Assembly (NCBI GenBank): GCA_949285735.1
Contig: CASEAQ010000001.1
Location: forward strand, 55,096 to 119,095
Length of the DNA stretch: 64,000 bases
Direction: 5' to 3'
From: an uncultured Bacteroidales bacterium
GTDB lineage: Bacteria > Bacteroidota > Bacteroidia > Bacteroidales > Muribaculaceae
Numbering within the stretch: position 1 is the first letter of the stretch; each line of letters opens with the position of its first letter. A program made the translations under genes and the position numbers. The notes below the pieces were generated by a model. That model was not told the origin of the DNA and searched no databases. It saw nothing but the letters and a program-made list of their open reading frames with translations. Shown here piece after piece: positions 27,261-36,753 of the stretch.

Positions 27261-28136
27261 CTATTCGCCGAACGAGGGGGCAATGTAGCCCTCTTGTTCA
27301 TATACTCGGTGGTAGCGGTGTATCATTTCAACAAGGGGTGTGAGCCGTGGGTCGGCTATTTGCAGGTGTCGGAATTGTGAGTATTGGAGGTCGTAGAGTG
27401 TGCTGTTGCCCGTTTTTAATCGTTCGTCGATGTCGGCTGGGATGAAAAATGAGGCTCGGTCGGGCAGGTATTTGTAAAATTCCGATTGGTAGATGCTTAT
27501 TCCTGCCAAGTCGAAGTCGCCGAAGTGAATGTATCTGTTGGGAACGTTTATGAGCCAATTGCGCAAGTCGGTCGATTGAGGATAGCGCGACACAAACAGC
27601 ACTTGGCTGGCATCGAACAAGTGGCGTTGCCGTTCGGCGTGTTGGAAGTTTTCGCCATTTTCCATGCCGATGACGACCACATCGGCTGGGAGGCTGAATG
27701 TGTCGGTGTCTTGGATAAATAGAGCCATGCCCTTTGTGGGCGACAGGGTGACGGTGTTGCCACATAGCGATGCCGTGATGGGTTCGCAACATTTTGCGAG
27801 AAAACCTTTGAAACTCCGCGTCTTGATAGTCTTTGAGCTTCCTGTTTCGTTGACCAGTGCAGCCCGTTCCACATCTCCTTCGGCATTGCCGACTGTTTCT
27901 ATCCATCTTGGCAAACAAGTGCCGTTGGTGTATGTCTGTTCTATGTACAGGCGGCATTTTTCCACGTCGGTGACGATGGCTGTTTTGTGGCTGCCGCGGC
28001 TGATGCTCGTTATCAGCCCTTCCGATTGCAGATTGTCGTAGAACCAGCGTGGCAGGGAGCTGTATGGAATCTTGCCGTCGGCGAGCATCGATTCAGCCTT
28101 TTTCGCCAGTGCCGTGGAAAACTTATTATTTTTCAT
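27261..28136 (-). CDS. jetD: JetD-like Toprim nuclease subunit of a Wadjet-type system
   Basis: With ATG at 28136 the product is 291 residues. The N-terminal half looks like a winged-helix/arm region. The C-terminal half has a Toprim-like pair of motifs: VVIGMENGENF with Glu 159 and YIHFGDFDLAGISIY with Asp 207 and Asp 209. These match the metal-binding residues expected of DUF2220/JetD, the subunit that cleaves plasmid DNA in Wadjet systems. The start overlaps the jetC-like stop by 11 bases, so translation is coupled. The longer frame from 28196 has no support. Confidence 0.8.
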   Translation of the reverse strand: MKNNKFSTALAKKAESMLADGKIPYSSLPRWFYDNLQSEGLITSISRGSHKTAIVTDVEKCRLYIEQTYTNGTCLPRWIETVGNAEGDVERAALVNETGSSKTIKTRSFKGFLAKCCEPITASLCGNTVTLSPTKGMALFIQDTDTFSLPADVVVIGMENGENFQHAERQRHLFDASQVLFVSRYPQSTDLRNWLINVPNRYIHFGDFDLAGISIYQSEFYKYLPDRASFFIPADIDERLKTGNSTLYDLQYSQFRHLQIADPRLTPLVEMIHRYHRVYEQEGYIAPSFGE

Positions 28137-31100
28137 CGCGATATATTTTTTGTTTGTTGTCGAGCAGCAGCACGATGTGGGTGTTGCTCTTTGCATCTTT
28201 GTTCAAGAGATAGGTGTAGCGGTAGTCTTCCACATTGTATGTGGTGGGGGAGCTGTTGATGAGCAATATGTTGCGGCTGTTGGCAAAGTCGATGATTCCT
28301 TTTATATTGTTTGGGTGCAGCTTGCCTATTTCGTCCATCATGCAATGTATTTTGAAATCGCCGAATTTGCGTGAGGCTTTTTCCTTGAATACGTTTATGA
28401 GCATGATGTTGACCATAGCTTTCACCAATATGTCGGTGCCGTCCGATCCGACGTTGGCGATTTTCTCGACCCAGCCGGTGTCGTTGTCATTTTCCATTAT
28501 GCGAAATTCCAATTTGAACGTGTCGGCAAGCACGAGGCTCTTGCGCGAGGGGTCGTCGTGCAACAGCTGGCTGAAACTTGTGAGGTATCTCACTGCCTTC
28601 TCGTTGATTTCGGCACGGTTGTCTTGCGAAAACAGGTCGAGCGCACCCATGTTGAATTGGTTGTCATTGTTGAAACGTTGTATTTCCAATAGCAATTGCA
28701 TCAACTTGTCGTTGCTTGCCAGCGGGCGCAACTCGATGCGCTTTATCACGCCTGCAAAATTCCGCCTTACGAAGTCGTTGTTTATGGCATTGATGGTCTT
28801 GTGTATCTCGCTCTCGTTTTGCGTCAGGTCGCCAGTTTCTTTTGAAATGCGTTGTATGATGTTGGTGTAGCGTTCGCTTATGCGGTTTTTGTATTCCGAT
28901 ATTTTGTCGTTTTCGACAAACTCACACAGGTTGGCGGCGAAGTTGTAATAGTCGTCCTCGCTCGACAGTGCCGTGGGGAAGCTGAAAGTGTTTTTTGCCG
29001 AGAAATTTCCCTTGAACAGGTTGACTGCCTGCTTGAAAATTTCGGTACTTTTGTTGAGCGATACGATTTTTGATTTCAGCATCTCGATAATCTCGCTGCA
29101 ACTTTTATTGGTGGGTCGAGTGTCGGAGGTTGCCGATTCGGGCGGGCATAGTATCTCGTCGCTCTTGAACGACTTCAGTTTGTCTAAGTCATCGAGGAGT
29201 CTTTTTTGCTGGTTTGCCAACCTGTTTTGTTCGTTCTGGGCTTCATTGAGCTGCGAATTGAGGCTGTTTCGGTTGGCGTTGTATCGGGCTTTCAGTTCTT
29301 CGATTTTAGCCTCGTTGTTTTTCTTGTCATTTCGCAATTGCAGCTCGTTGTCGAAGTATTCACGCTTGTCTTTCTGGTATTCAATCACCAGTGTGCGGTT
29401 ATCGTCGATATATTTCTGCTCTTTCTTGAGTTCCTTTATTCGCTGTTCATATTTGCTTATTATCGACGTGTCGGCACCTTCGCCGCTCAGTTCGCGGTGT
29501 TGGGCTTGCTGCAATTCGGCTTTGCGCTTTTCTACGTTTGCAGTTTGTTGTGCAATCTCGTTGTTGATGGCAATGATGCTGTCGTTGAGCTGCTTCTTTT
29601 CGGCTGCTTCTTCCTGCAAATATTCATCTGCCACCTGTTTCAGGCACTTTCCTTTCTCTTCGCTCAATAGTTGCAGGTCGCTTTTGATTTTAATTATGCC
29701 GTGCGACTTCGAGTTAAGCTCGTTTTCTATTTTCGTCAGTTCGGTTTGTTTCCATTCCTCTTCTCTTTTTTGTAATGTAACCAAGTCGGCTTTGGCATTT
29801 TTTATTTTCGACGGGATTTGCCCAAGTTGGGCTTCGAGCAATTGTTGTTGCTCGATGGTGGCACTGATGAGCTTGTTGTAATTGTTCTTTGTGCGTTCGG
29901 TTGCGGCAGTTTTCTCCTCTGAGAGTTTCAGCAGTTGGCGAGTATATTCCTCGCATTTGGCTGTTTTGCTGCCGATTTCTTCTTTTATTTTTGTCAACGA
30001 CGGCACTTCGCGGTTGACGCACGACAAGTCTAATCCTATGCCGAACATTGATGTTGCGCCATCAGGCAAGAGCCGAGGGTTAAGCTCTTGGTTGAAGAGG
30101 ATGTATTCGGTGTCGGCAACTTTCCCTATTGTGTCGTGCCAAGCGGGAACATTGTTGTCGAGCCATTCGCATAACGAACCTTTGTGCTTCTCGACAAGGC
30201 TGTTAAGGTAGCTAATCTCTTTTTGCAAATCTTCGCGCAAGCGGCGCAGTTGGGTGGCTTGGTTGTCGAAGGGTTGGCTTGTCTTTGCCATCTCCTCTTT
30301 GCATTCTTGTCTCAACTTCTCGGTTTGGAGCTTCAGGTGTTCGATTTGGTTGGAAACATTGTTTTGCTCGTGTTCCAAATTTCTGATAACCGACTCGCAT
30401 TCATCAATCTCGGTTTTGAAGTGCGGCACGGCATTGATTGATTGCTTCTTGTTAATCAGGGCGTTTTGCTCTTTTTCGAGTTCAAGTAGGTCCTCGCGCA
30501 TTTTTTCTCGCTTCTCGTCAAATCGCTCCCTCACAATGTTTTCTTGCTCGATGCGCCTGTTGCGAATGTCGTTTATGCGCTTGTTGGCAGCTTCGGTCAG
30601 TTTCAGCAGGGCTTGATTCCTCTCGATTTCAAAAGCCTTCAGGTCGTTGTATAACTGCGCTTCAAGCATCTGGTATTTCTTGATTATGTCGTTGTGGGCT
30701 GCTGTGAGTTCTTCATACATTCGTTGCTGCCTCTCCAATTCTTGGACAACCGAATTTTCGTTTGCCACGCGCCTCATCACTTCGGCGATGTTGCGTGCGT
30801 TATAGTATTGGCGTTGTCGGTCGATGTATTTCAATTTTTCGTTGAAGCTACCCTCTATCTCGCTCAGTTTGTCGCGTTCCTTTTCATATCGTGCGTTTTC
30901 TTCGCCGATGAGTTGCCTTATGTGGGCTACTTTTTCGGCAGCTTGCATTATTTGTTCGTCGAGAGCAGGGCGCAACCTTTTTGCCTCGCTTTCGGCGAAA
31001 TTCAATTCGGCTCGCAAGTCGGCTATTTCCTTTTTGGTGTATAGCAAGTTGCGGTAATACTTTATGGCGTTGTCGGCTTGCTTGCGCACGGCAATTTCTC

Positions 31101-31812
31101 CGTTGCGGTTGGGCTTGAGCCAAAGCATCACGTCGTTGTGTTCTTGTTCAAACACTTCGATTTGACTACGGTAGTAGGACAGGTCGATTGAAATTTCCTC
31201 GTCGTTCATCGAGCGTATGATGGTGTCCTTTATGAAATCGGCATCGAGCTTTGAGTTGAGGAACACATTTTGAATGGTGCGAGGAATGTTTTGGTATTTG
31301 GGGCTTTCCACGATGGCATATTTCCGGTAGAGCGTCATTTCTGATTTGCGGTTGTTGCCGAAAATTATGTCGCGATAGGTTTCGTAGTTGGTTATCAGTG
31401 GGGTCGAAGATATGTGCGACAGGGCGATGCGGCTGCGGATTTCGCTCCAGTCGGCGGACACCTCGTTGTTGGAGTTGATGAACCACTCCTTTGAATAAGG
31501 GGCATCGACAAAGCGGAATGCCGCCCTGCCCATCGATTTCATCACTACGACCGAGTAGGCACCGTTTTCGCGCATCACTTCATATACGATGTAGGAATTG
31601 GAATAGGGCAGGTAGAAGGCATCGAAACCCTTCTTTTCTTTGGGAATGCCCAATCGCTGTTTGTCGGCATTGTAGAAAAACAGTATGGCTCGCAGCAGGG
31701 TACTTTTGCCCACGCCTTGGGTTCCGATGAAGTGGACATTGCCGTCGATTTTCACTTCGGCGTATGGAATATGCGCGCTGTTTAGGAATATTATTTTATT
31801 CAGGTATCTCAT
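28126..31812 (-). CDS. jetC: JetC/MukB-like SMC ATPase
   Basis: The 1228-residue protein has an N-terminal Walker A (GTQGVGKST, residues 30-38). Very long coiled coils follow (roughly 240-480 and 600-900, with many Gln/Glu/Lys heptads). A C-terminal ATPase half carries a signature-like GSDGTDILVKAM and Walker B KIHCMMDEIGKL near 1157, then NILLINSSPT. This split head plus coiled-coil arm defines an SMC/MukB-type motor. In Wadjet it extrudes loops of circular DNA and activates JetD. It overlaps jetB by 17 bases and jetD by 11, so all must be made together. The sequence looks more AT-rich and Lys-rich than neighbouring operons. Confidence 0.88.
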   Translation of the reverse strand: MRYLNKIIFLNSAHIPYAEVKIDGNVHFIGTQGVGKSTLLRAILFFYNADKQRLGIPKEKKGFDAFYLPYSNSYIVYEVMRENGAYSVVVMKSMGRAAFRFVDAPYSKEWFINSNNEVSADWSEIRSRIALSHISSTPLITNYETYRDIIFGNNRKSEMTLYRKYAIVESPKYQNIPRTIQNVFLNSKLDADFIKDTIIRSMNDEEISIDLSYYRSQIEVFEQEHNDVMLWLKPNRNGEIAVRKQADNAIKYYRNLLYTKKEIADLRAELNFAESEAKRLRPALDEQIMQAAEKVAHIRQLIGEENARYEKERDKLSEIEGSFNEKLKYIDRQRQYYNARNIAEVMRRVANENSVVQELERQQRMYEELTAAHNDIIKKYQMLEAQLYNDLKAFEIERNQALLKLTEAANKRINDIRNRRIEQENIVRERFDEKREKMREDLLELEKEQNALINKKQSINAVPHFKTEIDECESVIRNLEHEQNNVSNQIEHLKLQTEKLRQECKEEMAKTSQPFDNQATQLRRLREDLQKEISYLNSLVEKHKGSLCEWLDNNVPAWHDTIGKVADTEYILFNQELNPRLLPDGATSMFGIGLDLSCVNREVPSLTKIKEEIGSKTAKCEEYTRQLLKLSEEKTAATERTKNNYNKLISATIEQQQLLEAQLGQIPSKIKNAKADLVTLQKREEEWKQTELTKIENELNSKSHGIIKIKSDLQLLSEEKGKCLKQVADEYLQEEAAEKKQLNDSIIAINNEIAQQTANVEKRKAELQQAQHRELSGEGADTSIISKYEQRIKELKKEQKYIDDNRTLVIEYQKDKREYFDNELQLRNDKKNNEAKIEELKARYNANRNSLNSQLNEAQNEQNRLANQQKRLLDDLDKLKSFKSDEILCPPESATSDTRPTNKSCSEIIEMLKSKIVSLNKSTEIFKQAVNLFKGNFSAKNTFSFPTALSSEDDYYNFAANLCEFVENDKISEYKNRISERYTNIIQRISKETGDLTQNESEIHKTINAINNDFVRRNFAGVIKRIELRPLASNDKLMQLLLEIQRFNNDNQFNMGALDLFSQDNRAEINEKAVRYLTSFSQLLHDDPSRKSLVLADTFKLEFRIMENDNDTGWVEKIANVGSDGTDILVKAMVNIMLINVFKEKASRKFGDFKIHCMMDEIGKLHPNNIKGIIDFANSRNILLINSSPTTYNVEDYRYTYLLNKDAKSNTHIVLLLDNKQKIYRDEK

Positions 31813-32347
31813 CTTTTGCCTCCTCCGATATGGTTATACAATCTACCAAGTCCTCCATGTAGTGGAATGCGGTGAGCACTTTGTAGGTTTCGTCGTGTTC
31901 GTTTTCGAGTTCAATCATTCCGGCTTTCAAGAGTTCGGAAATCAGCTTTTCGACAATTTCGCCATATTTCTTTTTGTCGGAAAACAGTCGGGTGGCTTTT
32001 TCCTTAAGCTCCATGTTGCACCCTATCTGTACCTCGATGTCGGCTGCGCGGAACAACACGCCAGGGCTGAATGTGGTGTCGTAGGTCTTCAGGAAGCTCA
32101 AGTAGTCGATCCATTTCCATGCCGCCTCAAGTTTGCGCTCGATGTCAACCTTGCTTTCGCGGCGAGTAAACAAGTAGTAGCCGTCGCCTCCTTCGAGGTA
32201 GAAACCGATTCCCTTGTAATAGTTGTAGTAGTCGTTGAAATCGTCTTCGATGGCATCGTAGTAGCGTTTTATCTGGGGCGAAACGCTATTGATGGAGATG
32301 AAGCCTCCGCGGCTGAGTATGTTGAATATTTCTTCGGTATATTTCAT
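31796..32347 (-). CDS. jetB: JetB/MukE-like subunit
   Basis: The 183-residue protein appears to be a winged-helix type: EIFNILSRGGFISINSVSP and a C-terminal VEKLISELLKAGMIELENE. An acidic middle contains DDFNDYYNYYKGIGFYLEGG. Size and place, directly between the kleisin-like and SMC genes, fit JetB/MukE (KITE-type) subunits. It would bind the kleisin and regulate the ATPase. The assignment rests mainly on context; the family is too divergent for certainty by eye. Its end overlaps jetC by 17 bases. Confidence 0.7.
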   Translation of the reverse strand: MKYTEEIFNILSRGGFISINSVSPQIKRYYDAIEDDFNDYYNYYKGIGFYLEGGDGYYLFTRRESKVDIERKLEAAWKWIDYLSFLKTYDTTFSPGVLFRAADIEVQIGCNMELKEKATRLFSDKKKYGEIVEKLISELLKAGMIELENEHDETYKVLTAFHYMEDLVDCITISEEAKDEIPE

Positions 32348-32398
32348 ATTGTGATTTTTGTGGAAAATGTGGGTTGTTGATTGGAGAATGGCAGTGCT

Positions 32399-33595
32399 TC
32401 ACAAGGCATATATCAGAGGATACTCGACGTTGCCTGCCGATGCGTATTGGTCGGTGAACTGCAACTCGTCGGCATATTGTGAAGCTATTTGGCAGAAAAA
32501 CAACAGTTTGTCGCTCTCGGTCACTGGCTTGTGGTAGCGATAACTTGCAACGAAGTTGAACAAATGGGTTCCCGATGCGGCAAATGCGTTGAAGACTTCT
32601 TGCAGGTTGATGGTGTCGATTACCTCGGTTTGCTCGTTCATATATTCGGCAGGAATGGCATTGGCAATGTTCTTGGGGGCAGAAGTCTTGCCTCGTTGCC
32701 GTGTCATCACTTTCCTTATCACCTCCAAAGCTGTGTTTGACGAGCGCAGCAGCTCAATCGAAAGTTTTATACGGTAGTTGGTCTGCGTTTCCATCCACAA
32801 GGGATTCTTGAAAGCCAGCACTTGGCGAATGTCGGTGTGCTCTTCAAGCAGGAATTGGTCGCGCAAGTATTTCAGTTTGCGTACTTTTTCGAATATGCGG
32901 TTTTGGTATGCAATCAGGTTGAGGTAGTGGATTATTTGTTTTTCTATCTCAATCAGGTTGTGAAACGAGTCGTTGAGTTGCAGTTTCACATCGCTCACCA
33001 CCGTGCGCATTTGCACGTCCATCGCTACATTGAAGAATGTCGGTTGCCGAGTGTTTATTACTTCCTCGCTTTGGGTGATGAGCGTGGCTATGTTACGCCG
33101 TTTCTCGTCGAGGTTTTTCAGTTTTGCTAATTTGATTTGGTAGTTTGGTTCGTTTTTGTAGGTGTTGTCGATGTTTCGTTTCAAGTCGATGACGTTGCGC
33201 ATGGTCGTGAGGGCGATGTTTTTCAAGCATCGTTTCACTTCTCGCTGGTAGGCGTATTTCCGTTGCTCGTTGGTCTCCTTCAGATAGTAATCGATGTTTT
33301 CGTTCAGGCGGTCTAAATGGTCGCGCACGAAAGCTACGTTTATCTCTTCGTTGACCTGCAACACGTTTTCAAAGAAATTGAGGTATATATCCTCCATTTC
33401 CAAGAAGTCGCCGCTTTCGCGTATTATGCCATACTCGATGAGGAATTTTATGAGGTCTTCGTCGTAGTCGGTGAGTTCGAGGGCATAATCATAGTTGAAC
33501 GACTGTGATTTGCGCTTGTTGAACAATTCCTTTAGCAGCACTTTTCCACGGTCGAGACTCCTCACCAGTTCGTCGATAGAGCGGAACGTATTCAT
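32399..33595 (-). CDS. jetA: JetA/MukF-like kleisin subunit
   Basis: The 398-residue protein is mostly helical. An N-terminal winged-helix-like part (about 10-75, with FLIEYGIIRESGDFLEMEDI) is followed by long helices rich in Lys/Asn/Gln and a C-terminal globular part. This is the expected shape of a MukF/JetA-type kleisin that bridges SMC heads. It is first in the four-gene operon, 51 bases before jetB, in the JetABCD order. Assignment is by position and architecture. Confidence 0.7.
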   Translation of the reverse strand: MNTFRSIDELVRSLDRGKVLLKELFNKRKSQSFNYDYALELTDYDEDLIKFLIEYGIIRESGDFLEMEDIYLNFFENVLQVNEEINVAFVRDHLDRLNENIDYYLKETNEQRKYAYQREVKRCLKNIALTTMRNVIDLKRNIDNTYKNEPNYQIKLAKLKNLDEKRRNIATLITQSEEVINTRQPTFFNVAMDVQMRTVVSDVKLQLNDSFHNLIEIEKQIIHYLNLIAYQNRIFEKVRKLKYLRDQFLLEEHTDIRQVLAFKNPLWMETQTNYRIKLSIELLRSSNTALEVIRKVMTRQRGKTSAPKNIANAIPAEYMNEQTEVIDTINLQEVFNAFAASGTHLFNFVASYRYHKPVTESDKLLFFCQIASQYADELQFTDQYASAGNVEYPLIYAL

Positions 33596-33639
33596 TTACA
33601 GTTAATGGCAAAAGAATTATGTTGTGGTTCGTGATGCCG

Positions 33640-33671
33640 TAAAGTTACGACAATAGAGCCACAATTACAAA
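33640..33671 (-). promoter_or_regulatory. Promoter of the Wadjet-like operon
   Basis: On the minus strand TTTG (33671-33668), a 20-base spacer and TAACTTTA (33647-33640) give a near-consensus promoter. The jetA ATG is about 45 bases downstream. It is insulated from the neuB operon by the terminator at 33697. Confidence 0.6.
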
Positions 33672-33696
33672 TAATTGCGCAGCCTGCTATAATAAA

Positions 33697-33733
33697 ACTG
33701 AGGCGGCGTTTCTGGTTGAAATGCCGCCTCAGT
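33697..33733 (-). terminator. Terminator of the neuB operon
   Basis: ACTGAGGCGGC (33697-33707) pairs perfectly with GCCGCCTCAGT (33723-33733). On the minus strand it runs into TTTTATTAT, ten bases after the neuB stop. Confidence 0.85.
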
Positions 33734-33743
33734 GCTGGCTGGG

Positions 33744-34757
33744 TTATTTGATTTTGATGAGGGTGTCGCGGGGGAAGTCGTCGATGGCGCGGGTGCCTAT
33801 GACGCTGTCCCATAGCATGGGCGAGATGCCGTTGCCTGGACGCTTGACGGTGATGTTTTGCTCGGTGAGCAGGTCGCCCTTGCGTATGTCGGTGGCTGCT
33901 ACGATGCTTTTCCGTGCCACCTCCTTGTTGGGGCATTCGCTTGCTGTGACGTGCTTGTGACCGTCGCCGAGTGCCAGCTCGATGTTGCGAATCGATTGCA
34001 CCATCTGTGCCAGTTCGGCAGGTTCGAGCGATGCCTTGTGGTCGGGGCCCGGCAAGTTGCGGTCGAGCGTGAAGTGCTTCTCTATCACGGTGGCCCCGAG
34101 GGCGACAGCGGCAATGGGCACTTCGATGCCCACGGTGTGGTCGCTATATCCCACTTTCACGCCGAAGCGGCTTGCCAATTCGTTCATGGCCCGCAGGTTG
34201 ACATCGGCAAACGGTGTGGGGTACTGTGTGTTGCAGTGCAGCAGCGTGATGTCGTCGAGCGACAGCCCTCCGCCACGCAGCACGTCGATGGCGGCAGCAA
34301 TCTCGTCGAGTTCGCACATTCCGGTTGACATTATCACCGGTATGCCCTTTGAGGCAATCTTGCGCAGATAGGGCAGATTGGTGATTTCGCCCGACGGGAT
34401 TTTGTAGTAGTCCATGCCGAGCGGTTCGAGCGTGTCGATCGACACCAAGTCGAAAGGCGTGCTCATGAAGCCTATTCCCGCTTCGTCGCACACCTGCTTT
34501 AGCGGGGCGTATGCCGACAGCGGCAAGTGTATGGCGCGGCACATTTCGAGCTGGCTCTGCTCGCTGCCGGTGGTTTCCTTTTGATATTCGGCTTTGGGCG
34601 CGATTGACGAAATCACCAGTTCGGGCACGGCGGTCTGGAATTTCACATAGTCGGCACCGGCGGCTTTTGCCTCGTGCACCATTTTCACGGCGAGGTCGTA
34701 GTTGCCATTGTGGTTTACTCCAGCCTCGGCTATAACGATTGTGTGGCGGCTCATCAT
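33744..34757 (-). CDS. neuB: NeuB-like nonulosonic acid synthase
   Basis: The 337-residue protein starts IVIAEAGVNHNGNYDLAVKM and has YVKFQT, MSTGMC and EKHFTLDRNLPGPDHKASLE, all blocks of the NeuB TIM barrel that condenses phosphoenolpyruvate with a hexosamine. A C-terminal SAF/antifreeze-like domain (about 275-335) is present. It makes sialic, legionaminic or a related acid; which one is open. ATG 34757 overlaps the preceding stop (ATGATGA), giving coupled translation. It is last in a three-gene operon closed by a strong terminator. Confidence 0.9.
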   Translation of the reverse strand: MMSRHTIVIAEAGVNHNGNYDLAVKMVHEAKAAGADYVKFQTAVPELVISSIAPKAEYQKETTGSEQSQLEMCRAIHLPLSAYAPLKQVCDEAGIGFMSTPFDLVSIDTLEPLGMDYYKIPSGEITNLPYLRKIASKGIPVIMSTGMCELDEIAAAIDVLRGGGLSLDDITLLHCNTQYPTPFADVNLRAMNELASRFGVKVGYSDHTVGIEVPIAAVALGATVIEKHFTLDRNLPGPDHKASLEPAELAQMVQSIRNIELALGDGHKHVTASECPNKEVARKSIVAATDIRKGDLLTEQNITVKRPGNGISPMLWDSVIGTRAIDDFPRDTLIKIK

Positions 34758-35731
34758 ATTATTTGGTTGTTGTAGAATACCACTTCTTTCATGTATCTTG
34801 TCATAAGCACCCCTTCGTGCCAGAATTTTGCAGGGAGGGCGTTGAATCCTATGCTCTCTTCGAGTATCATCTTGGCGATGTTTGCCCCGGCATATATCGA
34901 GCAAATCACGCCGCCCCCAAGCCGTGGGTTGATTTCCATGAGCAGGAAGTGCCCATTGTCGAGGTTGCGTATAAATTGCAGCGTCACTGCGCCTTGCAGC
35001 CGCAGCATCTTCAATATGCGCCACGCCATCTCTTCGAGCACGGGCATGTGGCGCGTTTCGCTCTTTATTACCTCGCCGCCCACGGTGGCGATGCGCAACC
35101 GCGGAACCGAGCATTTCACCTCGCCGTCTTGCATGCCCACGTAGCAGTCAACGGTGTATTCCTCGCGGTCGGCGATGTATTCCTGTATGAGGTAGTTGCC
35201 ATAGTCGATACCGCGCAGGTCGTCGGCACTGTTGGCGATGATGATGCCCTGCGAAGCCGAGCCGCGGCGCGGCTTGAGTATGGCAGGGAATGCAATCTCG
35301 TCGGCATTGTGGTAGGTTTTCGGAATGGGGATTTCCATTTTCTCGAATATTTCAGCCGACAGCACCTTGTCGAACATCTGTTGCGCCGCCTCGACGCTCG
35401 ACACCGGCACAAACACCTCGGGATGGCGCAGCTGGCACCGTGCGGCGACCTCGATGCTCGGGTCGATGAATGGCAACACGATGTGTATGTCGTATTCTTC
35501 GATTATCTGGTCGATTTCGCTGTCGATGTCGGGCGACGAGTATTTGCCGCCCACTATTATCTTCCCCACCGAGGCAATCGGCTCGCAGTCGGTGAGTTCG
35601 TGGCTGAATATCGAAACCGTTATACCATATTCCTTACCAGCCTTGATGAGTTGCTCGGCAAGAGAAACACGTTTTGCGCCACCAAGAAACAGAATGTTGA
35701 TGTTGCGGCGGCGATGGAAATATTCGCTCAT
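34754..35731 (-). CDS. ATP-grasp enzyme in a nonulosonate-type operon
   Basis: The 325-residue protein is an ATP-grasp ligase: a Rossmann-like N-terminal domain (NINILFLGGAKRVSLAEQLI), an ATP-binding segment (FPAILKPRRGSASQGIII), a central EYIADREEYTVDCYV and the metal-binding LLMEINPRLGGGV. Such enzymes join a carboxylate to an amine or other nucleophile through an acyl phosphate. It resembles carbamoyl-phosphate-synthase-like members next to sugar pathways. The neuB start overlaps its stop, and the LegB-like gene is 18 bases upstream. The substrate is unknown. Confidence 0.85.
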   Translation of the reverse strand: MSEYFHRRRNINILFLGGAKRVSLAEQLIKAGKEYGITVSIFSHELTDCEPIASVGKIIVGGKYSSPDIDSEIDQIIEEYDIHIVLPFIDPSIEVAARCQLRHPEVFVPVSSVEAAQQMFDKVLSAEIFEKMEIPIPKTYHNADEIAFPAILKPRRGSASQGIIIANSADDLRGIDYGNYLIQEYIADREEYTVDCYVGMQDGEVKCSVPRLRIATVGGEVIKSETRHMPVLEEMAWRILKMLRLQGAVTLQFIRNLDNGHFLLMEINPRLGGGVICSIYAGANIAKMILEESIGFNALPAKFWHEGVLMTRYMKEVVFYNNQII

Positions 35732-35749
35732 TGCTTGGTGTGAGTTTTG

Positions 35750-36727
35750 TTACCTGTTATATATGCCCGATTTGTATTTTGCGAGGTTATCTTTGACCGT
35801 AAACCATGCGATGGTCTCGCGCAAACCCTCTTCGAGTGTGTATGCCGGCCGCCAGTCGGTGAGGCTCGTGATTTTGCTGTTGTCGCCGAGCAGGCGGAAC
35901 ACCTCGCTCTTGCGCGGGCGCAGGCGTTGCTCGTCTTGCACCCATTTCACTGGGGCATTCATCAGGTCGGCAATCATTTGCAAGGTGTCAGCCATAGATA
36001 TTTCGGTGCCGGTGCAGATGTTTATTTCTTCCCCTTCGATGCCGTCGGCAGTGGCAAGTGTGAGGAAGCCGCGGCAAGTGTCTTTTACATAGTTGAAGTC
36101 GCGTGTAGGCGTGAGGTCACCCACTTTTATCTCGGTTGCGCCACCGGCAATCTGCGTGATGATGGTGGGAATTATCGCCCGTGCGCTTTGGCGAGGCCCG
36201 TAGGTGTTGAACGGGCGGGCAATCACCACTGGCAGCTCAAAGGCATTGTAGAAGCTCTTGGCTATTGCGTCGGCACCGATTTTCGTCGCCGAGTAGGGCG
36301 ACTGGGGCTGCCGCGGGTGCTTCTCGTCGATAGGCACATATTGGGCTGTGCCATACACTTCGCTTGTCGATGTCACCACGATGCGCCTCACGCCGCAGTC
36401 GCGCGCCGCCTGGCACATGTTGAGCGTGCCGCGTATGTTGGTATCGACATAGCTGTCGGGGGCGACGTAGCTGTAGGGTATGGCGATGAGGGCGGCAAGG
36501 TGCAGCACCGTGTCGCATCCTTGGGTGATGTGGCGGCAGAAAGCCGCGTCGCGCACGTCGCCGCACACCACTTCAAGGCGGTCGTGGCTCATGTCGTCGA
36601 GCCAGCCCCAGTAGTTGAACGAGTTGTACTGGCTCAATGCTCTCACTTCATAACCCTCGGCAAGCAGCAATTCCACCAAGTGCGAGCCGATGAACCCGTC
36701 GGCTCCGGTGACAAGAACTTTCTTCAT
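35750..36727 (-). CDS. LegB-like NAD-dependent epimerase/dehydratase
   Basis: The 325-residue SDR-extended enzyme starts KVLVTGADGFIGSHLVELLL (NAD-binding). It carries TSTSEVYGTAQ and SPYSATKIGADAIAKSFYN with the catalytic Tyr-Lys, then ARPFNTYGPRQSARA. It resembles UDP-GlcNAc 4,6-dehydratases such as LegB, the first step of legionaminic-type sugar synthesis. Start 36727 matches the family; an ATG four codons earlier (36739) also exists. It leads a three-gene operon with ATP-grasp and NeuB-like genes. No aminotransferase, epimerase or cytidylyltransferase is in the window. Confidence 0.83.
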   Translation of the reverse strand: MKKVLVTGADGFIGSHLVELLLAEGYEVRALSQYNSFNYWGWLDDMSHDRLEVVCGDVRDAAFCRHITQGCDTVLHLAALIAIPYSYVAPDSYVDTNIRGTLNMCQAARDCGVRRIVVTSTSEVYGTAQYVPIDEKHPRQPQSPYSATKIGADAIAKSFYNAFELPVVIARPFNTYGPRQSARAIIPTIITQIAGGATEIKVGDLTPTRDFNYVKDTCRGFLTLATADGIEGEEINICTGTEISMADTLQMIADLMNAPVKWVQDEQRLRPRKSEVFRLLGDNSKITSLTDWRPAYTLEEGLRETIAWFTVKDNLAKYKSGIYNR

Positions 36728-36753
36728 AGATTCGGGCATATTATTGTTTTCTG

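Noticed and set aside
33744-35114. N-terminal extension of NeuB up to 35114
   Set aside because: The extra 119 codons overlap the ATP-grasp gene in another frame and are Arg/His-rich; the family start is at 34757.
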